This document shows positions 13,974 through 21,249 of a stretch of DNA of 21,249 bases, in pieces. The DNA is taken from positions 79,639 through 100,887 of the forward strand of contig CAJUGP010000001.1 in NCBI GenBank assembly GCA_910586365.1, read 5' to 3'. Below the pieces are notes generated by a model. The model did no database searches, was not told the DNA's origin, and worked only from the letters and a program-made list of their open reading frames with translations. The translations under genes were made by a program, and so were the position numbers. Within the stretch, counting starts at the first letter, position 1. Every line of letters starts with the position of its first letter. This DNA comes from an uncultured Christensenella sp. GTDB lineage: Bacteria > Bacillota > Clostridia > Christensenellales > Borkfalkiaceae.

Positions 13974-15133
13974 AACGTCACCGTCCGCATGGTTTGATCC
14001 CAAAGCCGATACGTTCCTTCCTGCAAATTCGTGTAAAGCGTCAACGCGCCCGTTCCGTCGTCATAGACGAAGCTCACGCCGCATTCGGATAATTTTTCAC
14101 GGGCATAATCGATCGCCCCGTCTTTTCCCATTACGTGCAGCGCCGTCGTAACGGCGTCGCCCGCCGCGCCCGATAACCCGCTCACAGCGGCGCAGACGAT
14201 TCCCCCTTTGCCAAGCGCATTCACGGGATACCCCGTCACGGGATCGATGATATGGCAGTACCGTATGCCGTTCAACTCGTAATACAGTTCGCTGTCGCCG
14301 CTCGAAGATAGATTAACGTCTTTGAGATAAACGTCCATATAATTCGCGTGCTCGCTTTCCCGCGGCGAACGTACGCCCACCGCCCAAAGATCGCCGCTTT
14401 CGGCGTCGGGCAGAGCGTTTTTCAAAAGCGCAAGACTGCTCGAACCGAATGCAAGGTATCCCGCGTCGTAACCCGCTTCGCGCACGAGCGGCGCGCATGC
14501 GTCGGCGCAATAGCCCTTTGCGATCCCGCCAAGATTGAGCGCCATGGTAAAAACTTCGCCCTCCGCTTCCACGAATACAGCCGGTTTTCGGGCAAAATAC
14601 GCGCCGTCCTGTTCCCACCAGCGAACGGCGGAAAAATCGGTAAGCGGTTGGAATAACGTTATATACCGTTCGTCGGGAAGCTCCGAAGTGTAGTCGGCGC
14701 GATCGTACGGCAACGTCGGGCGGTACTGAACGGAAGTGCACCGCGGGGAAAATCCCCATAGATCGATATAAATGCCCGCGGCGGGATTATAAGCGCCCTG
14801 CGTATCTTCATAAGCCTGCCGCGCAAGATCAAGCAAATCGTAAGCGATCGCATCGATTTCAACCGTTTCCCCCGCCGCAGCGGCGTTAAAACGCGATAAC
14901 GCACTGTCCGAACGGGAGAGCGATACGCTGCGCTCCACCGATTCGGCAAAAGACGTGATCCGCGCCCAAAGCGTTTGTTCCTTTTCGGCATCGTGCGAAA
15001 AATACGCCCAACGCGTTTGCGTATCGAAATACGCATACGTCGTATAAGCGCATAACGGCCGCCCCGCGCAACCGCAGAGCAAGCAGCAGAAACAAAGAGC
15101 AAGCGATAGAATACCCGTCAACCGTTTTTTCAA
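13970..15133 (-). CDS. apbE: FAD:protein FMN transferase (ApbE), lipoprotein
   Basis: ApbE splits FAD and links FMN to a Ser/Thr of target proteins outside the membrane. The 387-residue product starts MKKRLTGILSLALCFCC and has lipobox LCGC (19-22; C22 lipidated). Family motifs are in order: SLSRSDSALSRFN (71-83), YNPAAG...DLWGF (115-128), LNLGGIAKGY (199-208), HIIDPVTGYP (294-303) and GDAVTTALHVMG (325-336), with the Mg/FAD-binding residues intact. The TTG at 15131-15133 is chosen: GGAGT lies 7-8 bases upstream, the signal peptide begins there, and the in-frame ATG at 15164-15166 lies upstream of the expected transcript start. It overlaps the NusG-domain-II gene and is next to an FMN-binding lipoprotein, its probable substrate. 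Confidence 0.94.
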   Translation of the reverse strand: MKKRLTGILSLALCFCCLLCGCAGRPLCAYTTYAYFDTQTRWAYFSHDAEKEQTLWARITSFAESVERSVSLSRSDSALSRFNAAAAGETVEIDAIAYDLLDLARQAYEDTQGAYNPAAGIYIDLWGFSPRCTSVQYRPTLPYDRADYTSELPDERYITLFQPLTDFSAVRWWEQDGAYFARKPAVFVEAEGEVFTMALNLGGIAKGYCADACAPLVREAGYDAGYLAFGSSSLALLKNALPDAESGDLWAVGVRSPRESEHANYMDVYLKDVNLSSSGDSELYYELNGIRYCHIIDPVTGYPVNALGKGGIVCAAVSGLSGAAGDAVTTALHVMGKDGAIDYAREKLSECGVSFVYDDGTGALTLYTNLQEGTYRLWDQTMRTVTF

Positions 15134-15154
15134 AATAAACACTCCGTTTTCTGT

Positions 15155-15183
15155 ATTATAGCCCATTCGCTAAAAAATTACAA
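15155..15183 (-). promoter_or_regulatory. Promoter of apbE
   Basis: Minus-strand TTGTAA (15178-15183) and TATAAT (15155-15160) are spaced 17 bases apart. Transcription would start near 15148, after the in-frame ATG at 15166, which supports the TTG start at 15133. The -35 box directly follows the terminator of the preceding gene. Confidence 0.7.
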
Positions 15184-15184
15184 G

Positions 15185-15215
15185 AAAAAAAGGACTTGCC
15201 GCGGCAAATCCTTTT
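15185..15215 (-). terminator. Terminator of the FMN-binding lipoprotein gene
   Basis: The stem AAAAGGA-TTGCC / GGCAA-TCCTTTT (15188-15215, one C/A mismatch, 2-base apparent loop) is followed on the minus strand by a run of T. It lies 14 bases after the stop and separates this gene from apbE. Confidence 0.85.
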
Positions 15216-15228
15216 CGCTTCATTCCGA

Positions 15229-15660
15229 TCAAACTTTTTTCAGCGCGTCCTGCACGGCAAGAATGAGCCGACCCGAACACTGCGTCGCGCCCGATACCAC
15301 TTTCAAAGAACCGGCGGAAATCTGCGCGGGCGTGCCGTCCGTTTCGGTGGAAACGGTATAAGACAAAATCTCTTGCACGCTTTTCCCCTCGAAGGATTCA
15401 AGCATCGCTTCGCGGTTTTGAAGGTAATTCTCCTTTCCTTCCCAGATGTCGGTCACTTCTTCGTAATGGCTGCTGATAATGTCCACGTCCTTTACGATGC
15501 CGTTCATCACCTCGACTTCCACTTTTACGCCGTAAACGCCGTATTCGGTGTCGTAATGATAATCGCCCGTATATTTCGTCTTACCGCCGCCGCAGCCCGC
15601 CAGGCACAGCGCGCAAGCAACCGCCGCTCCTGCGGCAACCGTTTTCAAAATTCTTTTCAT
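15229..15660 (-). CDS. FMN-binding domain lipoprotein, likely ApbE substrate
   Basis: The 143-residue product has a lipoprotein signal peptide (MKRILKTVAAGAAVACALC) with lipobox LAGC (20-23), a GGG linker and one FMN_bind domain like that of RnfG/NqrC. The flavinylation motif is SGAT at 123-126, so T126 should carry FMN through a phosphoester bond made by ApbE. The strand GVYGVKVEVEVMNGIVKDVDI (41-61) is typical of the fold. It would carry electrons on the outer face of the membrane, perhaps to a soluble acceptor or a reductase not seen here. The ATG at 15658-15660 has AAAGGAG 7 bases upstream; a longer start at 15702 has no site. It lies 51 bases after spoVAE; a TATAAT at 15702-15707 without a good -35 could give separate transcription. 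Confidence 0.9.
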   Translation of the reverse strand: MKRILKTVAAGAAVACALCLAGCGGGKTKYTGDYHYDTEYGVYGVKVEVEVMNGIVKDVDIISSHYEEVTDIWEGKENYLQNREAMLESFEGKSVQEILSYTVSTETDGTPAQISAGSLKVVSGATQCSGRLILAVQDALKKV

Positions 15661-15711
15661 AGAAACTCCTTTTTTTGTTAGTTTGAACGTACTTGACTGC
15701 AATTATACCGT

Positions 15712-16089
15712 TTAACTGTGTTTGGTGTGCGACTTAAAGATCAACGCCATAATGAACGAGAAGATGACCGCCGCCGTTACGCCCGCGCTTGCCGCCGCAA
15801 GCGAACCCGTCAGCGCCTGAAACAGCCCTTCCTGCGCGCCGCGCATCGCCCCGTTCGCAAGAAGATAGCCGAATCCCGAAATGGGTACGGTCGCGCCTGC
15901 GCCCGCAAATTCCACGAGCGGCTGATATACGCCGAGCGCGGTAAGCGCGATTCCCGCAAGCATGAACGATACAAGGATCTTCCCCGCCGTAAGGTCGGTA
16001 AAATTGATGATGATCTGCGCAATCGTGCAGATCAATCCGCCCACGACGAACGCTTTCAAAAACATCAGCGCAATTTCCAAAAATTCCAT
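15712..16089 (-). CDS. spoVAE: Stage V sporulation protein AE (SpoVAEb type)
   Basis: This 125-residue membrane protein matches SpoVAE, a subunit of the SpoVA channel that loads dipicolinic acid into the forespore and releases it at germination. Hydrophobic segments lie at about 5-30, 38-58, 65-82 and 95-118. Conserved elements include the INFTDLTAGKILVSFMLAG stretch (28-46) and the ATVPISGFGYLLANGAMRGA run (66-85). The short charged tail KSHTKHS ends the protein. The ATG at 16087-16089 follows GGAGAGG and lies two bases after the spoVAD stop (TAAACATG), so the two are translationally linked. spoVAC is not present beside them. Confidence 0.93.
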   Translation of the reverse strand: MEFLEIALMFLKAFVVGGLICTIAQIIINFTDLTAGKILVSFMLAGIALTALGVYQPLVEFAGAGATVPISGFGYLLANGAMRGAQEGLFQALTGSLAAASAGVTAAVIFSFIMALIFKSHTKHS

Positions 16090-16091
16090 GT

Positions 16092-17108
16092 TTACCTCTC
16101 CAACACCACGGCGTGCGCTATGCAGGGAATGCTTTCGCCCTGTCCCGACGTGACCGTGGAAAGCAGCGCGCCCGTCGCCGCAAATAATATTTTATGAAAC
16201 GCTCCCGCCATGAGTTTGGCGTGCAGATATGAATTGAGCACCACCGCGCTGCAGCCCGCGCCGCTTCCGCCCTGAAATTCGTCCTCGATGACGTTATAAA
16301 TGATCTCGCCGCAATCCACGTGATTGGCTGCAACGTCAAGTCCCTTTTCCCAAGTCAGGTCTTTCAAAATACGGCTGCCCAACGCGCCGAGATCGCCCGT
16401 CACGATGAGATCGTAGTCCTCGGGACTTTCGCCCGTGTTGCGGAAATGCGTCAAGATCGTATCCGCCGCCGCGGGCGCCATCGCCGCGCCCATGTTGTTG
16501 ACGTCGGTAATGCCGAAATCGACCACCTTTCCGAGCGTCGCGCAAGTAATCGCGATCCCGTCGTCCTTCACGTCTTTCTTCGCCGTCGCGGCATCCGCCA
16601 CAAGCGCAGCCCCCGCGCCCGTCACCGTCCACTGCGACTGCGGCGGACGCGTCGTGCCGAGTTCGAGCGGATAACGGTATTGCCGCTCCGCCGACGCAAA
16701 ATGGCTGCCCGTCGCTGCCACGACGCGATTGCAAAATCCGCCGTCGACAAACGCCGCCGCTACGGCAAGACTTTCCGCCATGGTTGAGCAGGCGCCGTAT
16801 ACGCCGAGAAACGGAACGGCAAGATCGCGCGCCGCAAAGCTTGCCGATATGATTTGATTGAGCAAATCGCCCGAGACGATCGCGTCGATATCGCTGCGTT
16901 TCAGCTCCGCGTTCGCAATCGCGCCGTCGATCACCGAGCGCAGCATTTTGCATTCGGCTTTTTCGTAAGTCGATTCCCCGTACATATCGTCGGACAGCGC
17001 GTTTTCCACGTAACGCCCGATGATCCCTTCGCATTCTTTCGTGCCTGCAACCGTGCTAACCGAAATGATCTGCGGTTTATTCCGAAAATAAATCGTCTGT
17101 TTCCCCAT
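16092..17108 (-). CDS. spoVAD: Stage V sporulation protein AD
   Basis: The 338-residue product is SpoVAD, a thiolase-fold protein that binds dipicolinic acid and works with the SpoVA membrane subunits in the inner spore membrane. The family opening GKQTIYF (2-8) is present. So are the thiolase-like cysteine C107 in GVYGACSTMAE (102-112), the ATGSHFASAERQYRYPLELG stretch (about 141-160) and the Q(W)TVTGAGAAL motif. The C-terminal HVDCGE and GQGESIPCIAHAV are typical too. The length is normal. The ATG at 17106-17108 has AAGGAATC just before it. The gene directly follows a terminator of the polysaccharide cluster, so it starts its own transcription unit. I see no confident forespore (sigma-G) promoter, and the usual first gene, spoVAC, is missing. 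Confidence 0.96.
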   Translation of the reverse strand: MGKQTIYFRNKPQIISVSTVAGTKECEGIIGRYVENALSDDMYGESTYEKAECKMLRSVIDGAIANAELKRSDIDAIVSGDLLNQIISASFAARDLAVPFLGVYGACSTMAESLAVAAAFVDGGFCNRVVAATGSHFASAERQYRYPLELGTTRPPQSQWTVTGAGAALVADAATAKKDVKDDGIAITCATLGKVVDFGITDVNNMGAAMAPAAADTILTHFRNTGESPEDYDLIVTGDLGALGSRILKDLTWEKGLDVAANHVDCGEIIYNVIEDEFQGGSGAGCSAVVLNSYLHAKLMAGAFHKILFAATGALLSTVTSGQGESIPCIAHAVVLER

Positions 17109-17146
17109 GATTCCTTAACAGTTTCTCTCTTTCCGGAAAAATTATA

Positions 17147-17176
17147 CAAAAAAAAGACCTGCACGCAGCAAGCCTT
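17147..17176 (-). terminator. Terminator of the polysaccharide gene cluster
   Basis: The 9-bp stem (17154-17162 with 17168-17176, AAGACCTGC/GCAAGCCTT with two wobble pairs in RNA) and 5-base loop are followed on the minus strand by eight T. It lies 18 bases after the flippase stop. Confidence 0.85.
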
Positions 17177-17194
17177 TTTCGGGTTTATCATTTG

Positions 17195-18766
17195 TTACGA
17201 CGAAGTTTTTTCCTTTTCTTTGCGGAATTTTTTCCTGATTTTTAACAATACGTTTTTGATATGGTGTCGGAAATCCCGATCGGTCAAGACGGCAAACACG
17301 CAGGGAACGACCGCTACGGCAACGGCGATACACCCGTTCACGAGCAGTTCTATCCATTCGCTTTGATAACTTTGCATACTGAAATGCAAAACGACCAAAG
17401 CCGCCGTAAATACGGCAATGTATACGTAATTACGGATATAATATTTTATCGGCTTATCGCCGAGAGCGTATTTATAAAGAACGTGCGGTTCCACGATATG
17501 GCAAATCGTTAAGTTCGTTACAATCGTCGCCACGATCACGCCGACGACGGCAAAATCCGCCCCGAAAAGATACTCGAATAAATAGACAAAACCGATCGAC
17601 AGCCCTACGTTTAACAGCCCTTCAAACAACGGCTTCCATCTGTCGTTATAAAAAGTGCCCGTCGCATCGCGAAAGAGCATTACCGCCTGCCGCATAAACT
17701 GAATAAAATAATTAAGCGTAATAATAAACGAAACGCTTTTCACAAGCTCCAGCTCTTCGGTGCTTTTGAAACAGATATTAACGAGATTATCGATAATTCC
17801 GTAATAACCCAAAAAGAAAACCGTGCCGAGTATAAAGTTAAACGTATGAAAAAAGTTCAGATATTTTTTAACGGCGCCCTTATCCTCTTCCACGCACAAA
17901 TGCCCGATCACCGATGTGAGCGGCGTAAAAAACAACGTCAACACGCCCGTTAATGCCGTAATGATTGTCGTATAATTTGTATATTTTCCGAGTATGACAA
18001 TTCCGATAAACGCAGAGATAATAACGCTATCAGCCGTGTTTACAAGCATATTTCCGATCTTATGCATAAACATGGCTTTAACGTTCTTTGTTACTTCTTT
18101 CTTGGTTTCCGCATCAATCTTCTGTTTGTTCTTGATAATCGGATCATACTTTTTCCGCACAACGATTTCCGTCATGCCCCACTGTAACAACGCAGAAACG
18201 ATTCTGCAAATAAGAAACCAAAAAAAAGATTTCGTATAGACTAAAACAACGATTTGCAATATAAATTGCAGCAGTTGACCCGAAGAAGATATGGTGGTCG
18301 TAATATAGTTATTTTTGTAAGCATTAAGTAAAGATGTTTTTGATGCAAATAAATAAGTTATTACAACCGAGACCAACATTAAGAAAAAAGTTAAATATAA
18401 CTCGCTTTTTTCCAACACATAACCTTTTGCCAAAATTGGCAAAAATAACATAACGCCCAAACCTGCTATCGTGATTACCGCGCTGATAATTAAATACAAC
18501 TTTGTAAAAAGCCCATATAGAGCAGATACTTTATCGAGTTCCCCTTTTACAATTGGTCGATACATACAAAAAGTTATCGCCGTTCCGATTCCAAGTTCTG
18601 TAACAGCCAAAAAATCGAGTATGCTGATATATAGCGAATTAAGACCGTTTATTTCGTTCCCGACGCACTGTATTAAATATCTTCTTACAAGCAAATTCCC
18701 TATCAATAAAAATATTTTGAATGTAACAGATACCGATACATTTAATAAACCATATTTTTTTGCCAT
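17195..18766 (-). CDS. Polysaccharide flippase (Wzx/MATE-like)
   Basis: The 523-residue product is an integral membrane protein with about 12-14 hydrophobic segments, of the Wzx/RfbX class that flips lipid-linked sugar repeat units across the membrane. The N-terminal pattern LLNVSVSVTFKIFLLIGNLL (7-26), VRRYLIQCVGNEINGLNSLY (27-46) and TELGIGTAITFCMYRPIVKG (56-75) is typical for Firmicutes members. The C-terminus is a basic cytoplasmic tail (KIRKKFRKEKEKTSS). The ATG at 18764-18766 has AAAGG 7-8 bases upstream and lies 27 bases after the glycosyltransferase stop. The start-side half is AT-rich and the end-side half closer to the rest of the window, so the composition boundary runs inside this gene. 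Sugar specificity cannot be read from the sequence. Confidence 0.9.
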   Translation of the reverse strand: MAKKYGLLNVSVSVTFKIFLLIGNLLVRRYLIQCVGNEINGLNSLYISILDFLAVTELGIGTAITFCMYRPIVKGELDKVSALYGLFTKLYLIISAVITIAGLGVMLFLPILAKGYVLEKSELYLTFFLMLVSVVITYLFASKTSLLNAYKNNYITTTISSSGQLLQFILQIVVLVYTKSFFWFLICRIVSALLQWGMTEIVVRKKYDPIIKNKQKIDAETKKEVTKNVKAMFMHKIGNMLVNTADSVIISAFIGIVILGKYTNYTTIITALTGVLTLFFTPLTSVIGHLCVEEDKGAVKKYLNFFHTFNFILGTVFFLGYYGIIDNLVNICFKSTEELELVKSVSFIITLNYFIQFMRQAVMLFRDATGTFYNDRWKPLFEGLLNVGLSIGFVYLFEYLFGADFAVVGVIVATIVTNLTICHIVEPHVLYKYALGDKPIKYYIRNYVYIAVFTAALVVLHFSMQSYQSEWIELLVNGCIAVAVAVVPCVFAVLTDRDFRHHIKNVLLKIRKKFRKEKEKTSS

Positions 18767-18793
18767 GATTAACCTTTCTGTATATGAATGGTG

Positions 18794-19903
18794 TTATAAT
18801 AAAATCGCCTCTAATAAAACCTTTGTTGCATACACCCAATTTAACTGAGCGGAAGCTCGAATCATTTTTTCCGACTGTAAAATAAACAAATCTTTATTTT
18901 CAACAAATTGCGACATACAATCAAACAGAGATTCAACATCATTCGGAACACAAAAAATACCGACCTCGCCATCGAATAATTGTTCTTTTAGCCCTCCCGT
19001 ATCACTTGCAATAACGGGATTGCCATATTCGTAAGCGATAGGAATAACACCCGATTGGGTGGCATCGATGTATGGCAAAATGCAAACCGTATTTTCCTGT
19101 AAAAATATTTCCTTAATTACTTCATCCTCAATATATTTATTTATTAAGAACGCATTTTTCAAATTTGAAAATTCTTTTTCATACAGCGAAAAATCGCCGT
19201 TTCCCGCAATGGTCAATTTAGCGTTTAAGTTTAATTTTTCAACTTTTTGAAACGCTTTTATTAAAATATCAAGACCTTTATAGTTTGTTATTCTACCAAA
19301 AAATAAGAAATGAATCTCTTTGTTTTTATCAAAAAAAACTCTTTTTTCTCCGCCATAGTTCATTAGACAATGCGGCATATACAAAATTTTATCGGATAGC
19401 AAATTATATTCTTGTTCACAAATAGGAATAAATATTTTTGATAAAACGACAATAGCGTCCATTTTCCGAATCTGCTTTTTTTGCCTTTTTTTTCTATTTG
19501 ATTTCTCATCCGAATGCGGGATTGGATCATGAACAAACAAAATCTGACGTTTCGCTTTCACATATCTTTTCAACAACTCGTTCCATCTATGAAAAAACGT
19601 GTAAAAAACAATATCGAATTCTATATTCAAAATCGAATGTAAATACTTTTTTCTTAATAATGTAAATTTGACGATATTGGTATATTTTTGAACTTTACCT
19701 TTCCATCCATTCCCTTTTTTATTTTCAATAAAACAAATTTTTTCTGAGGATAAGTTATCAATCCATTCGCTTTTATTATCTATGTCGGCGGGCAGAATAG
19801 CATATACGGAATAACCGTTCACAATCAAAGCTTTTGCTAATTGTAAAGAGAATACCGGACATGATTCATTCGGGTATAATGCGACAACTAAAATATTTCT
19901 CAC
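18794..19903 (-). CDS. Glycosyltransferase, GT-B fold (GT4-like)
   Basis: The 369-residue cytoplasmic enzyme has two Rossmann-like halves. The N-terminal half starts MRNILVVALYPNES and holds FVHDPIPHSD (123-132). The C-terminal half has the Glycos_transf_1 signatures FFGRITNYKGLDILIKAF (201-218), LTIAGNGD (230-237) and PIAYEYGNPVIASDTGGLKE (288-307), which bind the nucleotide-sugar donor. It probably adds a sugar to a lipid-linked surface polysaccharide; donor and acceptor are unknown. The start is GTG at 19901-19903 with AAGAGG about 9 bases upstream, inside the overlap zone with the end of the EpsG-like gene (11-base gap). Composition is strongly AT-rich, with many A/T-ending codons, unlike the left part of the window. 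Confidence 0.92.
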   Translation of the reverse strand: MRNILVVALYPNESCPVFSLQLAKALIVNGYSVYAILPADIDNKSEWIDNLSSEKICFIENKKGNGWKGKVQKYTNIVKFTLLRKKYLHSILNIEFDIVFYTFFHRWNELLKRYVKAKRQILFVHDPIPHSDEKSNRKKRQKKQIRKMDAIVVLSKIFIPICEQEYNLLSDKILYMPHCLMNYGGEKRVFFDKNKEIHFLFFGRITNYKGLDILIKAFQKVEKLNLNAKLTIAGNGDFSLYEKEFSNLKNAFLINKYIEDEVIKEIFLQENTVCILPYIDATQSGVIPIAYEYGNPVIASDTGGLKEQLFDGEVGIFCVPNDVESLFDCMSQFVENKDLFILQSEKMIRASAQLNWVYATKVLLEAILL

Positions 19904-19914
19904 TATGAAACCTC

Positions 19915-21066
19915 TTATATAAAATAGTAAGGTATTGTGCCCGTATAATCAAATAAATAACAAGCCACAAACCAGTATAACAACGGAACCGCAACGCATA
20001 TCATATTGGAGACAAGTTTGCTTTCCTTTATGAAACTTTGCCCTGCCGTTGCAAACAAAGGCAAACAGACCGATGCATAAATCATAAAATACAACTGAAT
20101 TCGTCCGAAGCTCGAAAAATAAGAAGAAAGATTAAACAACGCTAAAAAACTGCATGTAATCATAAATAGAAATCTTCCTATTACATCATTACGATTCTTA
20201 TAAAGATTTATCGCCGTCATCAGCAACATAACCACAGCGATAAATAACCAACTCAAATTTACATCTCGTTGACCATATTCCTTATCAAATATTTCCCCAT
20301 AATATTTATCAGGAATCAAACCCAAAGCATTTAATACATTCATTCCCAAATAAAAAATCTGGATACTGAATATGAAAAAAACCAGTAATAAAAACAATAA
20401 AACGATTCTCAAGATATTGTGTTTACTTTTAGCTATTAAATATAATAATACGATATACAAAAAAATCACCGACGCCTTATGAAACGTGCATGCAATTAAA
20501 AAAATAAAGATGCACCTGAAATACTCTTTTCTCAACAGCGACATCAAGCCATAAAATAATAACGCGCAAGTTATTATTTGCCGTACTTGATTTAACGAAT
20601 TATTGTAAAACAAACAATAAAAAATAAACATAGCAGCCCATATCGGAACTTCTCGCGTTCCGACATGAACGTCGCACTTAATATATTTATTATATTTCAC
20701 AATTCCGAAATAGATCGGCAGGATACAAAACAAGCTGTTAAACAAAAAGATTCCCCATAAACCGCCCGTAATTTTACTTGCAAAATATCCCATTAAAGCA
20801 TATCCGTAATCCAAATGCATAAGGGCAAATTCCGCTTTCATATTAGCGAAAAGCTCGCTGATATTCTTTGATCTCATAGAACAAAGATACAGCGGTTTCA
20901 TATAGGTTTCGACATCAATGCCCACCTTTTCATCTCGTAAGGTCGCCAACAAAATTGGAAACAACAAGGCAATACATGTCAGTATTTTTTTATTTAGTGA
21001 ATTTATTTGTTTTTCCGCAAGATACAAAAAAATTGATGATAACGAAAAAACCAATAAATAAATCAT
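19915..21066 (-). CDS. EpsG-like polysaccharide polymerase/membrane protein
   Basis: The 383-residue product has about 10-12 hydrophobic segments and the EpsG family mark near the start: ATLRDEKVGIDVETYMKPLY (41-60), comparable with the R...VG(T)D..Y pattern of that family. EpsG-like proteins are thought to polymerise exopolysaccharide units, in the same role as Wzy. Further family-like regions are the loop with NNSLNQVRQII in the middle and the STRAND-like short outside loops. The ATG at 21064-21066 overlaps the upstream gene's TGA (ATGA) and has AGAGGAAAT before it; an upstream in-frame start is less likely. Composition is AT-rich. It is part of the same transcript as the glycosyltransferases on both sides and the flippase. 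Confidence 0.82.
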   Translation of the reverse strand: MIYLLVFSLSSIFLYLAEKQINSLNKKILTCIALLFPILLATLRDEKVGIDVETYMKPLYLCSMRSKNISELFANMKAEFALMHLDYGYALMGYFASKITGGLWGIFLFNSLFCILPIYFGIVKYNKYIKCDVHVGTREVPIWAAMFIFYCLFYNNSLNQVRQIITCALLFYGLMSLLRKEYFRCIFIFLIACTFHKASVIFLYIVLLYLIAKSKHNILRIVLLFLLLVFFIFSIQIFYLGMNVLNALGLIPDKYYGEIFDKEYGQRDVNLSWLFIAVVMLLMTAINLYKNRNDVIGRFLFMITCSFLALFNLSSYFSSFGRIQLYFMIYASVCLPLFATAGQSFIKESKLVSNMICVAVPLLYWFVACYLFDYTGTIPYYFI

Positions 21067-21249
21067 ATGATTTCCTCTATTAGTTGCAACCACTGGGAAA
21101 TAATAATCGAACTCTCAAATCGTTTACCGCTTTCAAACGCATGAACAGAAAATTCTTTTATTTTTTCCTCATCGCTCATTAACCGATTGACATAAATGCA
21201 AAATTCATCTATTTGATTATTCTCAATTAAAAATCCGTTTTCTTCATGT
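21063..21249 (-). CDS. Glycosyltransferase, C-terminal end (gene enters from outside the window)
   Basis: The last 62 codons of a gene are visible, beginning HEENGFLIENNQIDEFCIYV and ending ISQWLQLIEEII before TGA (21063-21065). The ENGFLIENN...F...(V/I)N.LM.DEE....FS..A...G.RF pattern is the usual C-terminal end of GT4-type glycosyltransferases, where the E/NG loop binds the donor. The stop overlaps the EpsG-like start by four bases (ATGA), so the genes are translationally coupled. Most of the protein is outside the window, so specificity cannot be assessed. Confidence 0.8.
   Translation of the reverse strand, partial: HEENGFLIENNQIDEFCIYVNRLMSDEEKIKEFSVHAFESGKRFESSIIISQWLQLIEEII

Noticed and set aside
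15702..15707. TATAAT upstream of the FMN-binding lipoprotein gene as a promoter
   Set aside because: No acceptable -35 is found 16-18 bases upstream, so I mention it only as a possibility in the gene entry.
17141..17146. TATAAT before spoVAD as its promoter
   Set aside because: It sits inside the terminator's T tract, has no recognisable -35 at the right distance, and does not fit the forespore sigma-G consensus expected for spoVA genes.

Overview
The window looks like chromosome from an endospore-forming member of the Clostridia. It carries spoVAD and spoVAE, Gram-positive style ribosome binding sites (GGAGG/AGGAG), vegetative promoters close to TTGACA-17-TATAAT, a MarR/ABC pair of Firmicutes type, and no outer-membrane genes. 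Most of it is moderately GC-rich by eye. The last ~3 kb, and one internal part of the ABC gene, are clearly AT-rich. Every gene I can support is on the minus strand, so the reading order is from high to low coordinates. Genus cannot be decided from this sequence.

Layout from right to left (direction of transcription). (1) 21249-17195: part of a surface-polysaccharide locus, with the end of a glycosyltransferase, an EpsG-like polymerase, a GT4-type glycosyltransferase and a Wzx-type flippase, closed by a terminator. (2) 17108-15712: spoVAD-spoVAE, for dipicolinic acid movement into spores, without an adjacent spoVAC. (3) 15660-13506: an extracytoplasmic flavin module, consisting of an FMN-binding lipoprotein with its own terminator, then apbE (FMN transferase lipoprotein) from its own promoter, translationally overlapped with a membrane-anchored NusG-domain-II protein. 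(4) 13505-13300: an AT-rich intergenic stretch with a cluster of DnaA-box-like 9-mers. (5) A tRNA-Arg(ACG) gene with a consensus promoter and a terminator. (6) A small lipoprotein of unknown function. (7) 12243-6347: a three-gene signalling operon, consisting of a double-receiver hybrid histidine kinase with an extracytoplasmic sensor, a response regulator with HD-GYP, PAS-like, GGDEF and degenerate GGDEF domains, and a stand-alone Hpt protein, ended by a strong terminator. (8) 6173-2702: a MarR regulator, a fused ABC ATPase/FtsX permease with a ~500-residue outside domain, and a previously easy-to-miss 24-codon gene, ended by a terminator. (9) 2542-1: purA, dapF and the start of pyrG, with a palindromic repeat element between purA and dapF.

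How it fits together: the Hpt protein supplies the phosphotransfer domain that the hybrid kinase lacks, so kinase -> internal receivers -> Hpt -> receiver of the c-di-GMP enzyme is a plausible relay linking an outside signal to c-di-GMP turnover. ApbE would attach FMN to the neighbouring FMN-binding lipoprotein outside the membrane. The MarR regulator probably controls itself, the exporter and the small peptide gene. The best candidates for something undescribed are the DnaA-box cluster away from any dnaA gene, the 24-aa peptide of the exporter operon, the second GGDEF domain that has lost its active site but kept an RxxD motif, and the inverted repeat that embraces the -35 box of purA.
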